Shown here piece by piece: positions 1 to 5,031 of a stretch of 7,519 nt of DNA. Source of the stretch: Actinomycetota bacterium (GTDB taxonomy: Bacteria; Actinomycetota; UBA4738); contig VAYJ01000037.1 of assembly GCA_005888465.1 (NCBI GenBank), forward strand, positions 14,682 to 22,200, in the 5' to 3' direction. Position 1 is the stretch's first letter, and every line of letters starts with the position of its first letter. The position numbers and the translations under genes were made by a program. The notes beneath the pieces are model-generated. The model made no database searches, was not told the DNA's origin, and saw only the letters and a list, made by a program, of their open reading frames with translations.

Positions 1-867
1 GATCAGCATGGTGATCGAGCCGAGCGTTCCCACGAACGCGAGCGCATGGCCGGAGGGGGCGAACACGGCGAACATCCGGCCCACCACGTAGACGCCGGCC
101 GCGACCATCGTCGCCGCGTGGATGAGCGCGGACACCGGCGTGGGGCCCGCCATCGCGTCGGGGAGCCACACGTGCAGCGGGAACTGAGCCGACTTCCCGA
201 TCGCGCCGCCGAAGAGCAGGAGCGCCGCCGCGGTCAGCGTCCCTGCGGCGAAGCTCCCGTGCATCGCCTTCGCGGTGATCGCCGGCATGTTCGCCGTCCC
301 GGCGGCGAAGGTCAACACGAAGATTCCGAACAGGAACGGGATGTCGCCGGTCTTCGTGGTGATGAACGCCTTGATCGCCGCGCTCGAGTTCTCCTTCTCC
401 TCCCACCAGTGCCCGATGAGCAGGTAGGAACAGATGCCCACCAGCTCCCAGCCCACCAGCAGCTGGAAGAGGTTGTCGGCGATGACGAGGTTCAGCATGG
501 AGCCGGTGAAGAGCGAGAGCGCGGCGTAGAAGAAGGTGTAGCGACGATCGCCGTGCATGTAGGCGGTCGAGTACACCTGCACGCAGAGCGACACGAGCGT
601 CACGACGACGAACATCACCGCAGCCAGGCCGTCGACGAACTCCCCGACCTCGACGTGGAAGGTCCCGATGGTGAACAGGCTGAACGAATGCTCGACGGGC
701 GCGTGCCCGTTGATGACTTGGCCCAGGATCACGAGCGCCACGACGAACGACGCGCCGACCGCCGCGATCCCGATCGGCGCGCCCTGCCCCGGCGTTCGCT
801 TGCCGAAGAACAGGATCAGGAAGAACGCGAGGAACGGGAACGCAGGGATGAGCCAGGCGACCGCCAC
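1..867 (-). CDS. nuoL: NADH-quinone oxidoreductase subunit L (NuoL), N-terminal part, cut by window edge
   Basis: This is the antiporter-like, proton-translocating subunit at the membrane arm of respiratory complex I. The frame is open from a GTG at 867 to the left edge, giving the first 289 residues of a protein usually 600-650 long. The codon just before the GTG is an in-frame TAG, so the start cannot lie further upstream. Family marks are clear: GWELVGICSYL at 139-149 carries the TM5 glutamate (E141), and GKSAQFPLHVWLPDAMAGPT starts at 224 with the TM7 lysine K225. SALIHAATM follows with H250, exactly 25 residues after K225, the same spacing as K229/H254 in E. coli NuoL. SAAIKAFITTKTGD (162-175) is also typical. 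It is the last visible gene of the operon; nuoM and nuoN probably follow outside the window. The identification is secure, and only the C-terminal half is unseen. Confidence 0.97.
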   Translation of the reverse strand, partial: MAVAWLIPAFPFLAFFLILFFGKRTPGQGAPIGIAAVGASFVVALVILGQVINGHAPVEHSFSLFTIGTFHVEVGEFVDGLAAVMFVVVTLVSLCVQVYSTAYMHGDRRYTFFYAALSLFTGSMLNLVIADNLFQLLVGWELVGICSYLLIGHWWEEKENSSAAIKAFITTKTGDIPFLFGIFVLTFAAGTANMPAITAKAMHGSFAAGTLTAAALLLFGGAIGKSAQFPLHVWLPDAMAGPTPVSALIHAATMVAAGVYVVGRMFAVFAPSGHALAFVGTLGSITMLI

Positions 868-872
868 CTAGT

Positions 873-883
873 CCCTCTCCCCC
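873..883 (-). promoter_or_regulatory. Ribosome binding site of nuoL
   Basis: On the minus strand the 23-nt gap between nuoK and nuoL holds the purine run GGGGGAGAGGG, ending 5 nt before the GTG at 867. It supports the GTG start and is the strongest ribosome binding site in the operon. This fits nuoL being the only visible internal gene not coupled by overlap or abutment to its upstream neighbour. Confidence 0.7.
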
Positions 884-890
884 GGCGGGT

Positions 891-1214
891 TCACCATTTG
901 AGGAGGTTCACTTCGTCGACGTTGATCATCTCGCGGTTGCGGTAGATGAGGATGACGATCGCGAGGCCGATGCCGACCTCCGCTGCGGCGACCGTGATGA
1001 CGAACAGCGCGAAGATCTGACCGGTGAAGAGCTTGTCCTTCAGATGCGCCGAGAACGCGACCAGGTTCACGTTGACGGCGTTCAGCATGAGCTCGACCGA
1101 CATGAGCACCAAGACCGCGTTCCGCCGGGCCAGCACGCCGTAGACACCAGCGGAGAACAGGGTCGCCGAGAAGATCAGCGGGATGGGAAGGCGGATGGTG
1201 TCGGCGGCGATCAT
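891..1214 (-). CDS. nuoK: NADH-quinone oxidoreductase subunit K (NuoK)
   Basis: This small membrane subunit of complex I, a relative of MrpC, contributes to proton transfer between the NuoH/J side and the antiporter subunits. The 107-residue product is slightly longer than the usual ~100. It has three hydrophobic helices at roughly 10-28, 34-56 and 66-91. The two buried glutamates expected in the family are present: E41 in LMSVELMLNAVN (TM2) and E79 in TVAAAEVGIGLA (TM3), equivalent to E36 and E72 of E. coli NuoK. The start is an ATG at 1214 that overlaps the nuoJ stop as ATGA, so translation is probably coupled. A GGGATGAG sequence upstream may serve as ribosome binding site. The short polar tail (about 92-107) is a little longer than in E. 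coli. The family assignment is secure. Confidence 0.97.
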   Translation of the reverse strand: MIAADTIRLPIPLIFSATLFSAGVYGVLARRNAVLVLMSVELMLNAVNVNLVAFSAHLKDKLFTGQIFALFVITVAAAEVGIGLAIVILIYRNREMINVDEVNLLKW

Positions 1215-1708
1215 GGCCGCTCATCCCGTCGCGCGATGACCACGGCGCCCACCAGGGCGGCCAGTAGGAGCACCGACACCACCTCGAACGGAAGCACGAA
1301 GTTCGCGAAGACGGACGCGCCGACCTCGCTCGTCGTGGCCGGCTGGATCTGGATCCGCGGCGCGCTCCCGAACGCGTTCTGGATCAGGAACACCAACCCG
1401 GCGAGCACGCCGGCCCCGACCAGCGCGGCCCAGCCGCGCTGCTGGTTGTCGAGCGCCTCGCGGCCGATGGGCGCCTTGGTCAGCATCAGGCTGAAGAGCA
1501 GGAGCACGACGATGGCGCCCACGTAGATGAGGACCTGCACCCACGCGAGGAAGCCGGCCGCGAGGACCAGGTAGGCCGCCCCGACCATCGACAGCGTCAG
1601 GACGAGGTACAGGGCCGCGTGCACGACGTTCTTGCTCGTGACCAGGCGAAACGCACCGATGGAGCCGACGGCGGAGAGCACCACGAACACGACCTCGGTG
1701 GAGGTCAC
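1211..1708 (-). CDS. nuoJ: NADH-quinone oxidoreductase subunit J (NuoJ)
   Basis: This membrane subunit of complex I lies between NuoH and NuoK. Its third helix is known to switch between alpha and pi-bulge forms during the catalytic cycle. The 165-residue product has five hydrophobic segments at about 5-22, 29-50, 54-77, 92-110 and 137-159. The third contains the family pattern YVGAIVVLLLF (62-72). The stretch KNVVHAALYLVLTL (26-39) is also typical. The start is a GTG at 1708 overlapping the nuoI stop as GTGA, with AAGAAGG a few bases upstream inside the end of nuoI. The stop overlaps the nuoK ATG. The length matches shorter NuoJ proteins (E. coli about 184). No unusual residues were noted. 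Confidence 0.96.
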   Translation of the reverse strand: MTSTEVVFVVLSAVGSIGAFRLVTSKNVVHAALYLVLTLSMVGAAYLVLAAGFLAWVQVLIYVGAIVVLLLFSLMLTKAPIGREALDNQQRGWAALVGAGVLAGLVFLIQNAFGSAPRIQIQPATTSEVGASVFANFVLPFEVVSVLLLAALVGAVVIARRDERP

Positions 1709-2565
1709 TGGCCCGCCTTCTTTCGCGCCGCGCGAATCGCCGCCGCCTTCGCCCGACCCTCGGCGACGCGACGGTCGGTACCCTTCGCCAACTCCTCGGC
1801 CAGCACCCGGTCGAGGGTCTCCTGATCGGGCTCGACCTCCATGTGCTCAGCAGGTGCCGGCGCGACTGCGGCGGCTGAGGTCGGCGTTGCAGCTGCCGGC
1901 TCAGGCGCGGAGGGGGCAGGCGAGTCGCCCGCTGTCCGCGGCGGGGAGGCGGGGGGGACCCCCGCGGCGAGCGGGGGTACGCCGACCTCAGCCGCGGGAA
2001 TCGGGGCCACTCCGGGAGGTTCCTCTGCTGGTGGTTCGGCGCCAATCTCGAGCATCGGCGGCGGCAGGACCTTGTACGTCCACTCCTCCAACCGCTCCTT
2101 CTCGTGCGTCATCTCCACGATGTCGTACTCGGCGTACTCGAAGTCCGGCGCCCAGAAGAGCGCGTCGAACGGGCAGACCTCCACGCAGATCCCGCAGTAC
2201 ATGCAGAGCGCATAGTCGATCGCGAATCGGTCGAGCACCTTCACCGAGCGTCCCTTGCCGCCAGCCGCCGGCGGGTGCGTCTCCTTGTGTGCGTCGATGT
2301 AGATGCACCAGTCGGGGCACTCGCGCGAGCACTTGTAGCAGACCGTGCAGTTCTCCTCTTTGAGCGCGATAACGCCGCGCGTTCTGGGCGGGAGGTTCGG
2401 CTTCTCGTCCGGGTACTGCTGCGTGATCGAGCGCTGGAGCATGTGCTTCAACGTCACGCCCAGGCCCTTGAGCAGCCCGATCCCGGGGAGCGAGCGCTTG
2501 GCCGGCTCGCGCGTCCTGACCGGGACCGCGTTCGGCCCGACCTCCTGACCCGTGTCGATCGCCAT
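1705..2565 (-). CDS. nuoI: NADH-quinone oxidoreductase subunit I (NuoI), with long Pro/Ala C-terminal tail
   Basis: This peripheral subunit carries two [4Fe-4S] clusters (N6a and N6b) that pass electrons towards N2 in NuoB. The ferredoxin-like core spans about residues 35-168. The first cysteine set is C73, C76, C79 and C83, and the second is C121, C124, C127 and C131 (CMYCGICVEVCPFDA). There is an extra cysteine, C87, in CPDWCIYID, which I recall as common in actinobacterial NuoI. The core is followed by about 118 extra residues. First comes a low-complexity Pro/Ala/Glu linker (about 168-240), then a charged, probably helical segment (about 247-286, DQETLDRVLAEEL and VAEGRAKAAAIRAARKK). Usual NuoI proteins of 140-180 residues lack this tail. 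The ATG at 2565 directly follows the nuoH TAG with no gap, and the stop overlaps nuoJ. The linker DNA is strongly palindromic. The core function is secure; the role of the tail is unknown. Confidence 0.95.
   Translation of the reverse strand: MAIDTGQEVGPNAVPVRTREPAKRSLPGIGLLKGLGVTLKHMLQRSITQQYPDEKPNLPPRTRGVIALKEENCTVCYKCSRECPDWCIYIDAHKETHPPAAGGKGRSVKVLDRFAIDYALCMYCGICVEVCPFDALFWAPDFEYAEYDIVEMTHEKERLEEWTYKVLPPPMLEIGAEPPAEEPPGVAPIPAAEVGVPPLAAGVPPASPPRTAGDSPAPSAPEPAAATPTSAAAVAPAPAEHMEVEPDQETLDRVLAEELAKGTDRRVAEGRAKAAAIRAARKKAGQ
1871..1995. repeat. Perfect 17-bp inverted repeat inside the nuoI linker (arms 1871-1887 and 1979-1995)
   Basis: The left arm reads GCGGCTGAGGTCGGCGT and the right arm ACGCCGACCTCAGCCGC, an exact reverse complement, with 91 nt between them. 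Pairing stops at both arm ends. In nuoI the arms encode AAEVGV (from residue 191) and TPTSAA (from 227). The opposite strand of the segment is open in the register that an inversion would create, and it would again begin AAEVGV and end TPTSAA. In the mRNA the arms could pair as a 17-bp stem. It could be the trace of an inverted duplication, a palindromic element tolerated in a flexible linker, or a functional RNA fold. The repeat is seen directly; its meaning is not. Confidence 0.85.
1958..1978. repeat. GC hairpin next to a homopolymer run, nested in the nuoI inverted repeat
   Basis: ACCCCCGC (1958-1965) and GCGGGGGT (1971-1978) are perfect reverse complements around a 5-nt loop. A run of seven G (1951-1957, seven C on the coding strand) lies immediately beside it. 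A second GCGGGGG at 1949-1955 could compete for the same CCCCCGC. It encodes the VPPLAAGVPP part of the NuoI linker. Such a site is prone to polymerase slippage and to stable RNA folding, but it has no U tract and is not an intrinsic terminator. Confidence 0.7.
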
Positions 2566-3588
2566 CTACTTCACCAGAACCTTGATCACGCCGGTCACCA
2601 TGATGTCCGCGAGCGCCAGGGGAATCAGCACGACCCACGCGAACCGCTGCAGCTGGTCCTCACGCAGGCGCGGGAAGGTCGCCCGCAGCCAGATGATGAA
2701 GAACGAGAGCGCGCCGACCTTCGCCGACATCCAGAAGAACCCGGGGATGATGTGCAAGCCGAGGATCGGCTGGTAGCCACCCAGGAAGAGCACGCTCGCG
2801 ATCGCGGAGAAGGCCACGATCCCCGCGTACTCGGCCAGCAGAAAGAACGCGAACTTCAGGCCCGTGTACTCCGTGAACGCGCCGAAGATGATCTCCGAGT
2901 CCGCGATCGGCATGTCGAACGGCGGGCGCGTGAGCTCGGCGATCGCGGCCACCATGAAGACGAAGAAGGCGATCGGCTGCGTGAGGACGTACCAGAAGGC
3001 GTGTTGTGCGTCGGCGATCCCGACGAGGGAGAGCGTGCCGGCCTGCATCACGACGGCGGCCGCGGCCAGGATCAGCGGGAGCTCGTAGGCGATCAACTGC
3101 GCCGCTGCGCGCAGCGCCCCGATCAGCGAGAACTTGTTCGCGCTCGCCCACCCGGCCATCATGATCCCGATGATCGATACGGACGTGATCGCAAGCACGT
3201 AGAAGATCCCGACGTCGAGGTTCACCGCCCAGACGGTCTTGCCGAACGGGATCACGACGAAGATCGCGATGTAGGGCACGAGCACCACGGCAGGAGCGAG
3301 CGAGAAGACGCCGGAGTCTGCTGCGGACGGGACGATGTCCTCCTTCTGCACGAACTTCACGCCGTCGGCCAGGAGCTGTGCCCACCCGTGGAACCGGCCC
3401 GCGTACATCGGCCCAAGCCGGTGCTGCATGTGCGCGAGCACCTTGTGCTCCATGTAGCCGACGCCGAGGGGCGCGACCAGCACGAACACCAGCACGATGA
3501 TCGCCTTCGCGATCACGACCACCCACAGGCTGTTGAACCAGCCGTCGACGAAGCTCTGGCCGGCGGTGAGGAGCAGCCCGTGGCTCAC
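2566..3588 (-). CDS. nuoH: NADH-quinone oxidoreductase subunit H (NuoH)
   Basis: This is the membrane subunit (ND1 homologue) that anchors the peripheral arm and forms the quinone-access tunnel and the start of the proton path. The 340-residue length is normal. Hydrophobic helices lie at about 22-44, 94-115, 128-148, 165-187, 198-218, 243-266, 283-301 and 314-336. Family signatures are GYMEHKVLAHMQHRLGP (44-60), ADGVKFVQKEDIVP (74-87), AELTRPPFDMPIADSE (217-232), TEYTGLKFAFFLLAEY (239-254) and RATFPRLREDQL (302-313). Two conserved stretches deviate from the usual form. The motif normally ERK reads E47-H48-K49. The motif normally PFDxPEAE reads PFDMPIAD, with Ile228 where an acid is usual. The start is a GTG at 3588 overlapping the nuoC stop as GTGA, with GAGGAG upstream. 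In a standard operon nuoD-G would precede it, but here nuoC does. Confidence 0.96.
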   Translation of the reverse strand: MSHGLLLTAGQSFVDGWFNSLWVVVIAKAIIVLVFVLVAPLGVGYMEHKVLAHMQHRLGPMYAGRFHGWAQLLADGVKFVQKEDIVPSAADSGVFSLAPAVVLVPYIAIFVVIPFGKTVWAVNLDVGIFYVLAITSVSIIGIMMAGWASANKFSLIGALRAAAQLIAYELPLILAAAAVVMQAGTLSLVGIADAQHAFWYVLTQPIAFFVFMVAAIAELTRPPFDMPIADSEIIFGAFTEYTGLKFAFFLLAEYAGIVAFSAIASVLFLGGYQPILGLHIIPGFFWMSAKVGALSFFIIWLRATFPRLREDQLQRFAWVVLIPLALADIMVTGVIKVLVK

Positions 3589-4118
3589 TCGTCGATCTCC
3601 TCACCCTCGACGGCGCCCGGCCACGGCTTCGCCTCGCGGGACATGAGCGCGAAGTCCTTCCGCAGCGGATGCCCTTCGAACTGCTCGGGCAGCACGAGCT
3701 TCACGAGATGCGGGTGCCCCTCGAACTCGATCCCGAAGAGTTCGGCGGTCTCACGCTCGAACCAGTTCGCGCCGGGCCACACGTCGCTCACGGTGGCGCA
3801 GCGCGGGTGCTCCGCATCGCACTCGACCTTCAGGCGGGCGTGGTGGTTTCGGCGCGTCGAGTACACGTGGGTGACGACCTCGAAGCCCCGGCCCTTCGGC
3901 GTGAAGTCCACCGCGGTGAGGAAGTCGATGTAGTCGCAGTCCAGGTCGCGGTCGTCACGAAGGAAGACGCACATCGCGTGGTAGCGCTCAGGCGTCACCG
4001 TGAGCACCGCGTGGCCGTGCACCTCATCGGCCTGGACGACGTCCTGGCCGAATCGGGCGCGGAGCCGCGTGATGATCTCAGTAGGTCTGAGCGGGCTCTG
4101 GCTTGACAAGCTGGCCAC
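3585..4118 (-). CDS. nuoC: NADH-quinone oxidoreductase subunit C (NuoC, 30-kDa type), not fused to NuoD
   Basis: This peripheral connecting-module subunit normally packs against NuoD and NuoB near the quinone site; it has no cofactor. From the GTG at 4118 the product is 177 residues. The 30-kDa signature is clear near the C-terminus: WPGANWFERETAELFGIEF (114-132) then GHPLRKDF (149-156). DFLTAVDF (65-72) is the family's central motif. The protein ends 21 residues after the signature, so it is a stand-alone NuoC, not a NuoCD fusion. The start is uncertain: GTG at 4118 has purine-rich GAGAGAAG upstream, while TTG at 4109 is an alternative. Both overlap the end of nuoB by 30-40 nt. Its stop overlaps nuoH as GTGA. 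Absence of an adjacent nuoD, its direct structural partner, is the oddity. Confidence 0.93.
   Translation of the reverse strand: MASLSSQSPLRPTEIITRLRARFGQDVVQADEVHGHAVLTVTPERYHAMCVFLRDDRDLDCDYIDFLTAVDFTPKGRGFEVVTHVYSTRRNHHARLKVECDAEHPRCATVSDVWPGANWFERETAELFGIEFEGHPHLVKLVLPEQFEGHPLRKDFALMSREAKPWPGAVEGEEIDE
3597..3602 (-). promoter_or_regulatory. Ribosome binding site of nuoH, inside the end of nuoC
   Basis: On the minus strand GAGGAG lies 8 nt before the GTG at 3588, within the last codons of nuoC. It decides the nuoH start and shows that the nuoC-to-nuoH junction is an intact, coupled operon junction rather than the scar of a partial deletion. Confidence 0.65.
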
Positions 4119-4581
4119 TCCACTTCTCTCTGATGTCTTCCTTGGCGATCTTCTCCTGGAGCCGGATGATGCCGTGGAGCAGGGCCTCGGGCCGCGGCGG
4201 GCAACCGGGCACGTAGACGTCGACCGGCACGATCTGGTCCACACCCTTCGTCACCGAGTAGGAGTCCCAGTAGGGCCCGCCGCAGTTGGAGCACGAGCCG
4301 AACGAGATCACGTACTTCGGGTCGGGGATCTGGTCGTAGACGCGCTTGAGGGCGGGGGCCATCTTGTCGGTCAAGGTGCCGGCCACGACCAACAGGTCGG
4401 CCTGGCGCGGACCGTGCGCGAAAGGAATCACGCCCAGTCGGATGAAGTCGTGCTTGGAGGTCGAGGTGGCGATCAGCTCGATCGCGCAGCACGCCAGGCC
4501 GAAGTTCATCACCCAAAGCGAATAGCGACGGCCCCAGTTGAGGATGAACTTGACCGGCTGCGGCATGTCGACCTGGTCCAT
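4078..4581 (-). CDS. nuoB: NADH-quinone oxidoreductase subunit B (NuoB)
   Basis: This peripheral subunit holds cluster N2, the last [4Fe-4S] centre before quinone, in the connecting module at the membrane surface. The product is 167 residues. The expected ligands are visible: the tandem C31-C32 in NFGLACCAIEL, C97 in FGSCSNCGGPYW, and C127 in VYVPGCPPRPEALL. A fifth cysteine, C100, sits three residues after the ligand C97 where E. coli-type proteins have CANSGGM, making a CxxC pair. The PGCPPRPE signature is intact. The start is an ATG at 4581 overlapping the nuoA TGA by one base (TGATG). The open frame extends upstream over nuoA, but the family N-terminus (QPVKFILNWGRRYSLW) fits this ATG. 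The 3' end overlaps nuoC by roughly 40 nt. Confidence is very high for the family; the effect of C100 is unknown. Confidence 0.97.
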   Translation of the reverse strand: MDQVDMPQPVKFILNWGRRYSLWVMNFGLACCAIELIATSTSKHDFIRLGVIPFAHGPRQADLLVVAGTLTDKMAPALKRVYDQIPDPKYVISFGSCSNCGGPYWDSYSVTKGVDQIVPVDVYVPGCPPRPEALLHGIIRLQEKIAKEDIREKWSGQLVKPEPAQTY

Positions 4582-4946
4582 CAGGCCCACTGCAACACCT
4601 TCTTTCGGTACGCGTAGAGCAGGCCCAGGGCCAGGATGAAGATGAAGATGCCCATCTCGACCACGGCCTGCATGCCCAGTCGCTCGAAGATCGTCGCCCA
4701 GGGGAACAAGAAGACGCTCTCGACGTCGAAGATCACGAACAGGAAGGCGTAGATGTAATAGCGGATCTGGGTCTGGGCCCAGCCCTCGCCGACGGGATCG
4801 ATCCCGCATTCGTAGGTGGTGAGCTTCTCGGGGAGCGGGCGGCGGGGAGCGACGATCCTGGCTGCGGTGAAGGCCACGGCGACCAGTCCGATCCCGGCGA
4901 TGAGGACGGCCACCACGACGCCGTATTGGGCGTAATAGCTCTCCAT
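4581..4946 (-). CDS. nuoA: NADH-quinone oxidoreductase subunit A (NuoA)
   Basis: This small three-helix membrane subunit of complex I (ND3 homologue) has a TM1-2 loop that reaches the quinone cavity. The product is 121 residues from the ATG at 4946. Helices lie at about 9-31, 64-84 and 95-113. The loop holds the conserved cysteine in YECGIDPVGEGWAQTQIRYY (C47 of the motif starting at 45). TM2 has the family acids D74 and E76 in FDVESVFLFPWA. A TTG one codon upstream (4949) is possible but would abut the GAGGAG ribosome binding site, so the ATG is preferred. It is the first gene of the operon: the upstream minus-strand gene ends 85 nt away, and a candidate promoter lies between. The stop overlaps nuoB by one base. 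Confidence 0.96.
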   Translation of the reverse strand: MESYYAQYGVVVAVLIAGIGLVAVAFTAARIVAPRRPLPEKLTTYECGIDPVGEGWAQTQIRYYIYAFLFVIFDVESVFLFPWATIFERLGMQAVVEMGIFIFILALGLLYAYRKKVLQWA

Positions 4947-4949
4947 CAA

Positions 4950-4955
4950 CTCCTC
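4950..4955 (-). promoter_or_regulatory. Ribosome binding site of nuoA
   Basis: On the minus strand GAGGAG lies 3 nt before the ATG at 4946, a short spacing. It abuts the TTG at 4949, so the ATG is the better start. It sits 7 nt downstream of the leader hairpin. Confidence 0.6.
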
Positions 4956-4962
4956 GTCCGCG

Positions 4963-4986
4963 AGCTTGTGAACGGTTTCTCAAGCT
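4963..4986 (-). promoter_or_regulatory. Predicted hairpin in the nuo operon leader
   Basis: The minus-strand leader can fold as AGCTTG (4986-4981) paired with CAAGCT (4968-4963), an A-A mismatch, then GAA paired with TTC around an ACCG loop. Flanking GCG/CGC bases could extend the stem past a one-base bulge. It ends 7 nt before the nuoA ribosome binding site, so it could affect initiation or mRNA stability. No known riboswitch or protein-binding motif was recognised. The pairing is seen directly; any regulatory role is inference. Confidence 0.45.
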
Positions 4987-4997
4987 GCGCTAGGCGG

Positions 4998-5003
4998 ATT
5001 CTA
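4998..5003 (-). promoter_or_regulatory. Candidate -10 box of the nuo promoter
   Basis: On the minus strand TAGAAT matches the TATAAT consensus at five of six bases, about 50 nt upstream of the nuoA ATG. No convincing -35 element stands 16-19 nt upstream (nearest TTCGGC or TGATTC). Transcription would start near 4991 and give a leader of about 45 nt containing the hairpin at 4963-4986. Confidence 0.4.
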
Positions 5004-5013
5004 GCAATGGACG

Positions 5014-5023
5014 CGGCCGGCCG
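5014..5023. repeat. 10-bp perfect palindrome CGGCCGGCCG upstream of the nuo -10 box
   Basis: CGGCCGGCCG lies between the stop of the small membrane protein gene and the candidate -10 box, covering most of the spacer and reaching the expected -35 position. It could be an operator half or whole site. In DNA this rich in GC a 10-bp palindrome of G and C is weak evidence on its own. Confidence 0.3.
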
Positions 5024-5031
5024 AATCAGCC

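Noticed and set aside
46..945. A 299-codon open frame on the plus strand
   Set aside because: It lies opposite nuoL, whose minus-strand frame is open throughout with all family motifs. The plus product is low-complexity and charged, so this is a shadow frame.
1919..1929. Palindrome GGCGAGTCGCC as a separate hairpin
   Set aside because: The one-base loop cannot form a hairpin, and short palindromes are frequent in this Pro/Ala-coding, GC-rich stretch.
1909..1977. G-quadruplex on the plus strand from several G runs
   Set aside because: The runs are unevenly spaced, with loops of up to 15-27 nt, and the adjacent C runs form stronger hairpins. A quadruplex is possible but not supported.
1221..2045. 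A 274-codon minus-strand frame overlapping nuoJ and the end of nuoI
   Set aside because: It is an Arg/Pro-rich alternate frame of two real genes, with no motif and no start context.
2104..3933. A 609-codon open frame on the plus strand across nuoI, nuoH and nuoC
   Set aside because: It is antisense to three well-conserved nuo genes. Its product is an Arg/His/Asp/Glu-rich string with no domain, as expected from the reverse of GC-rich membrane protein genes.
4078..4983. A longer NuoB starting at 4983
   Set aside because: The extra 134 residues would overlap all of nuoA in another frame and are Arg-rich. The ATG at 4581 gives the normal NuoB N-terminus and length.
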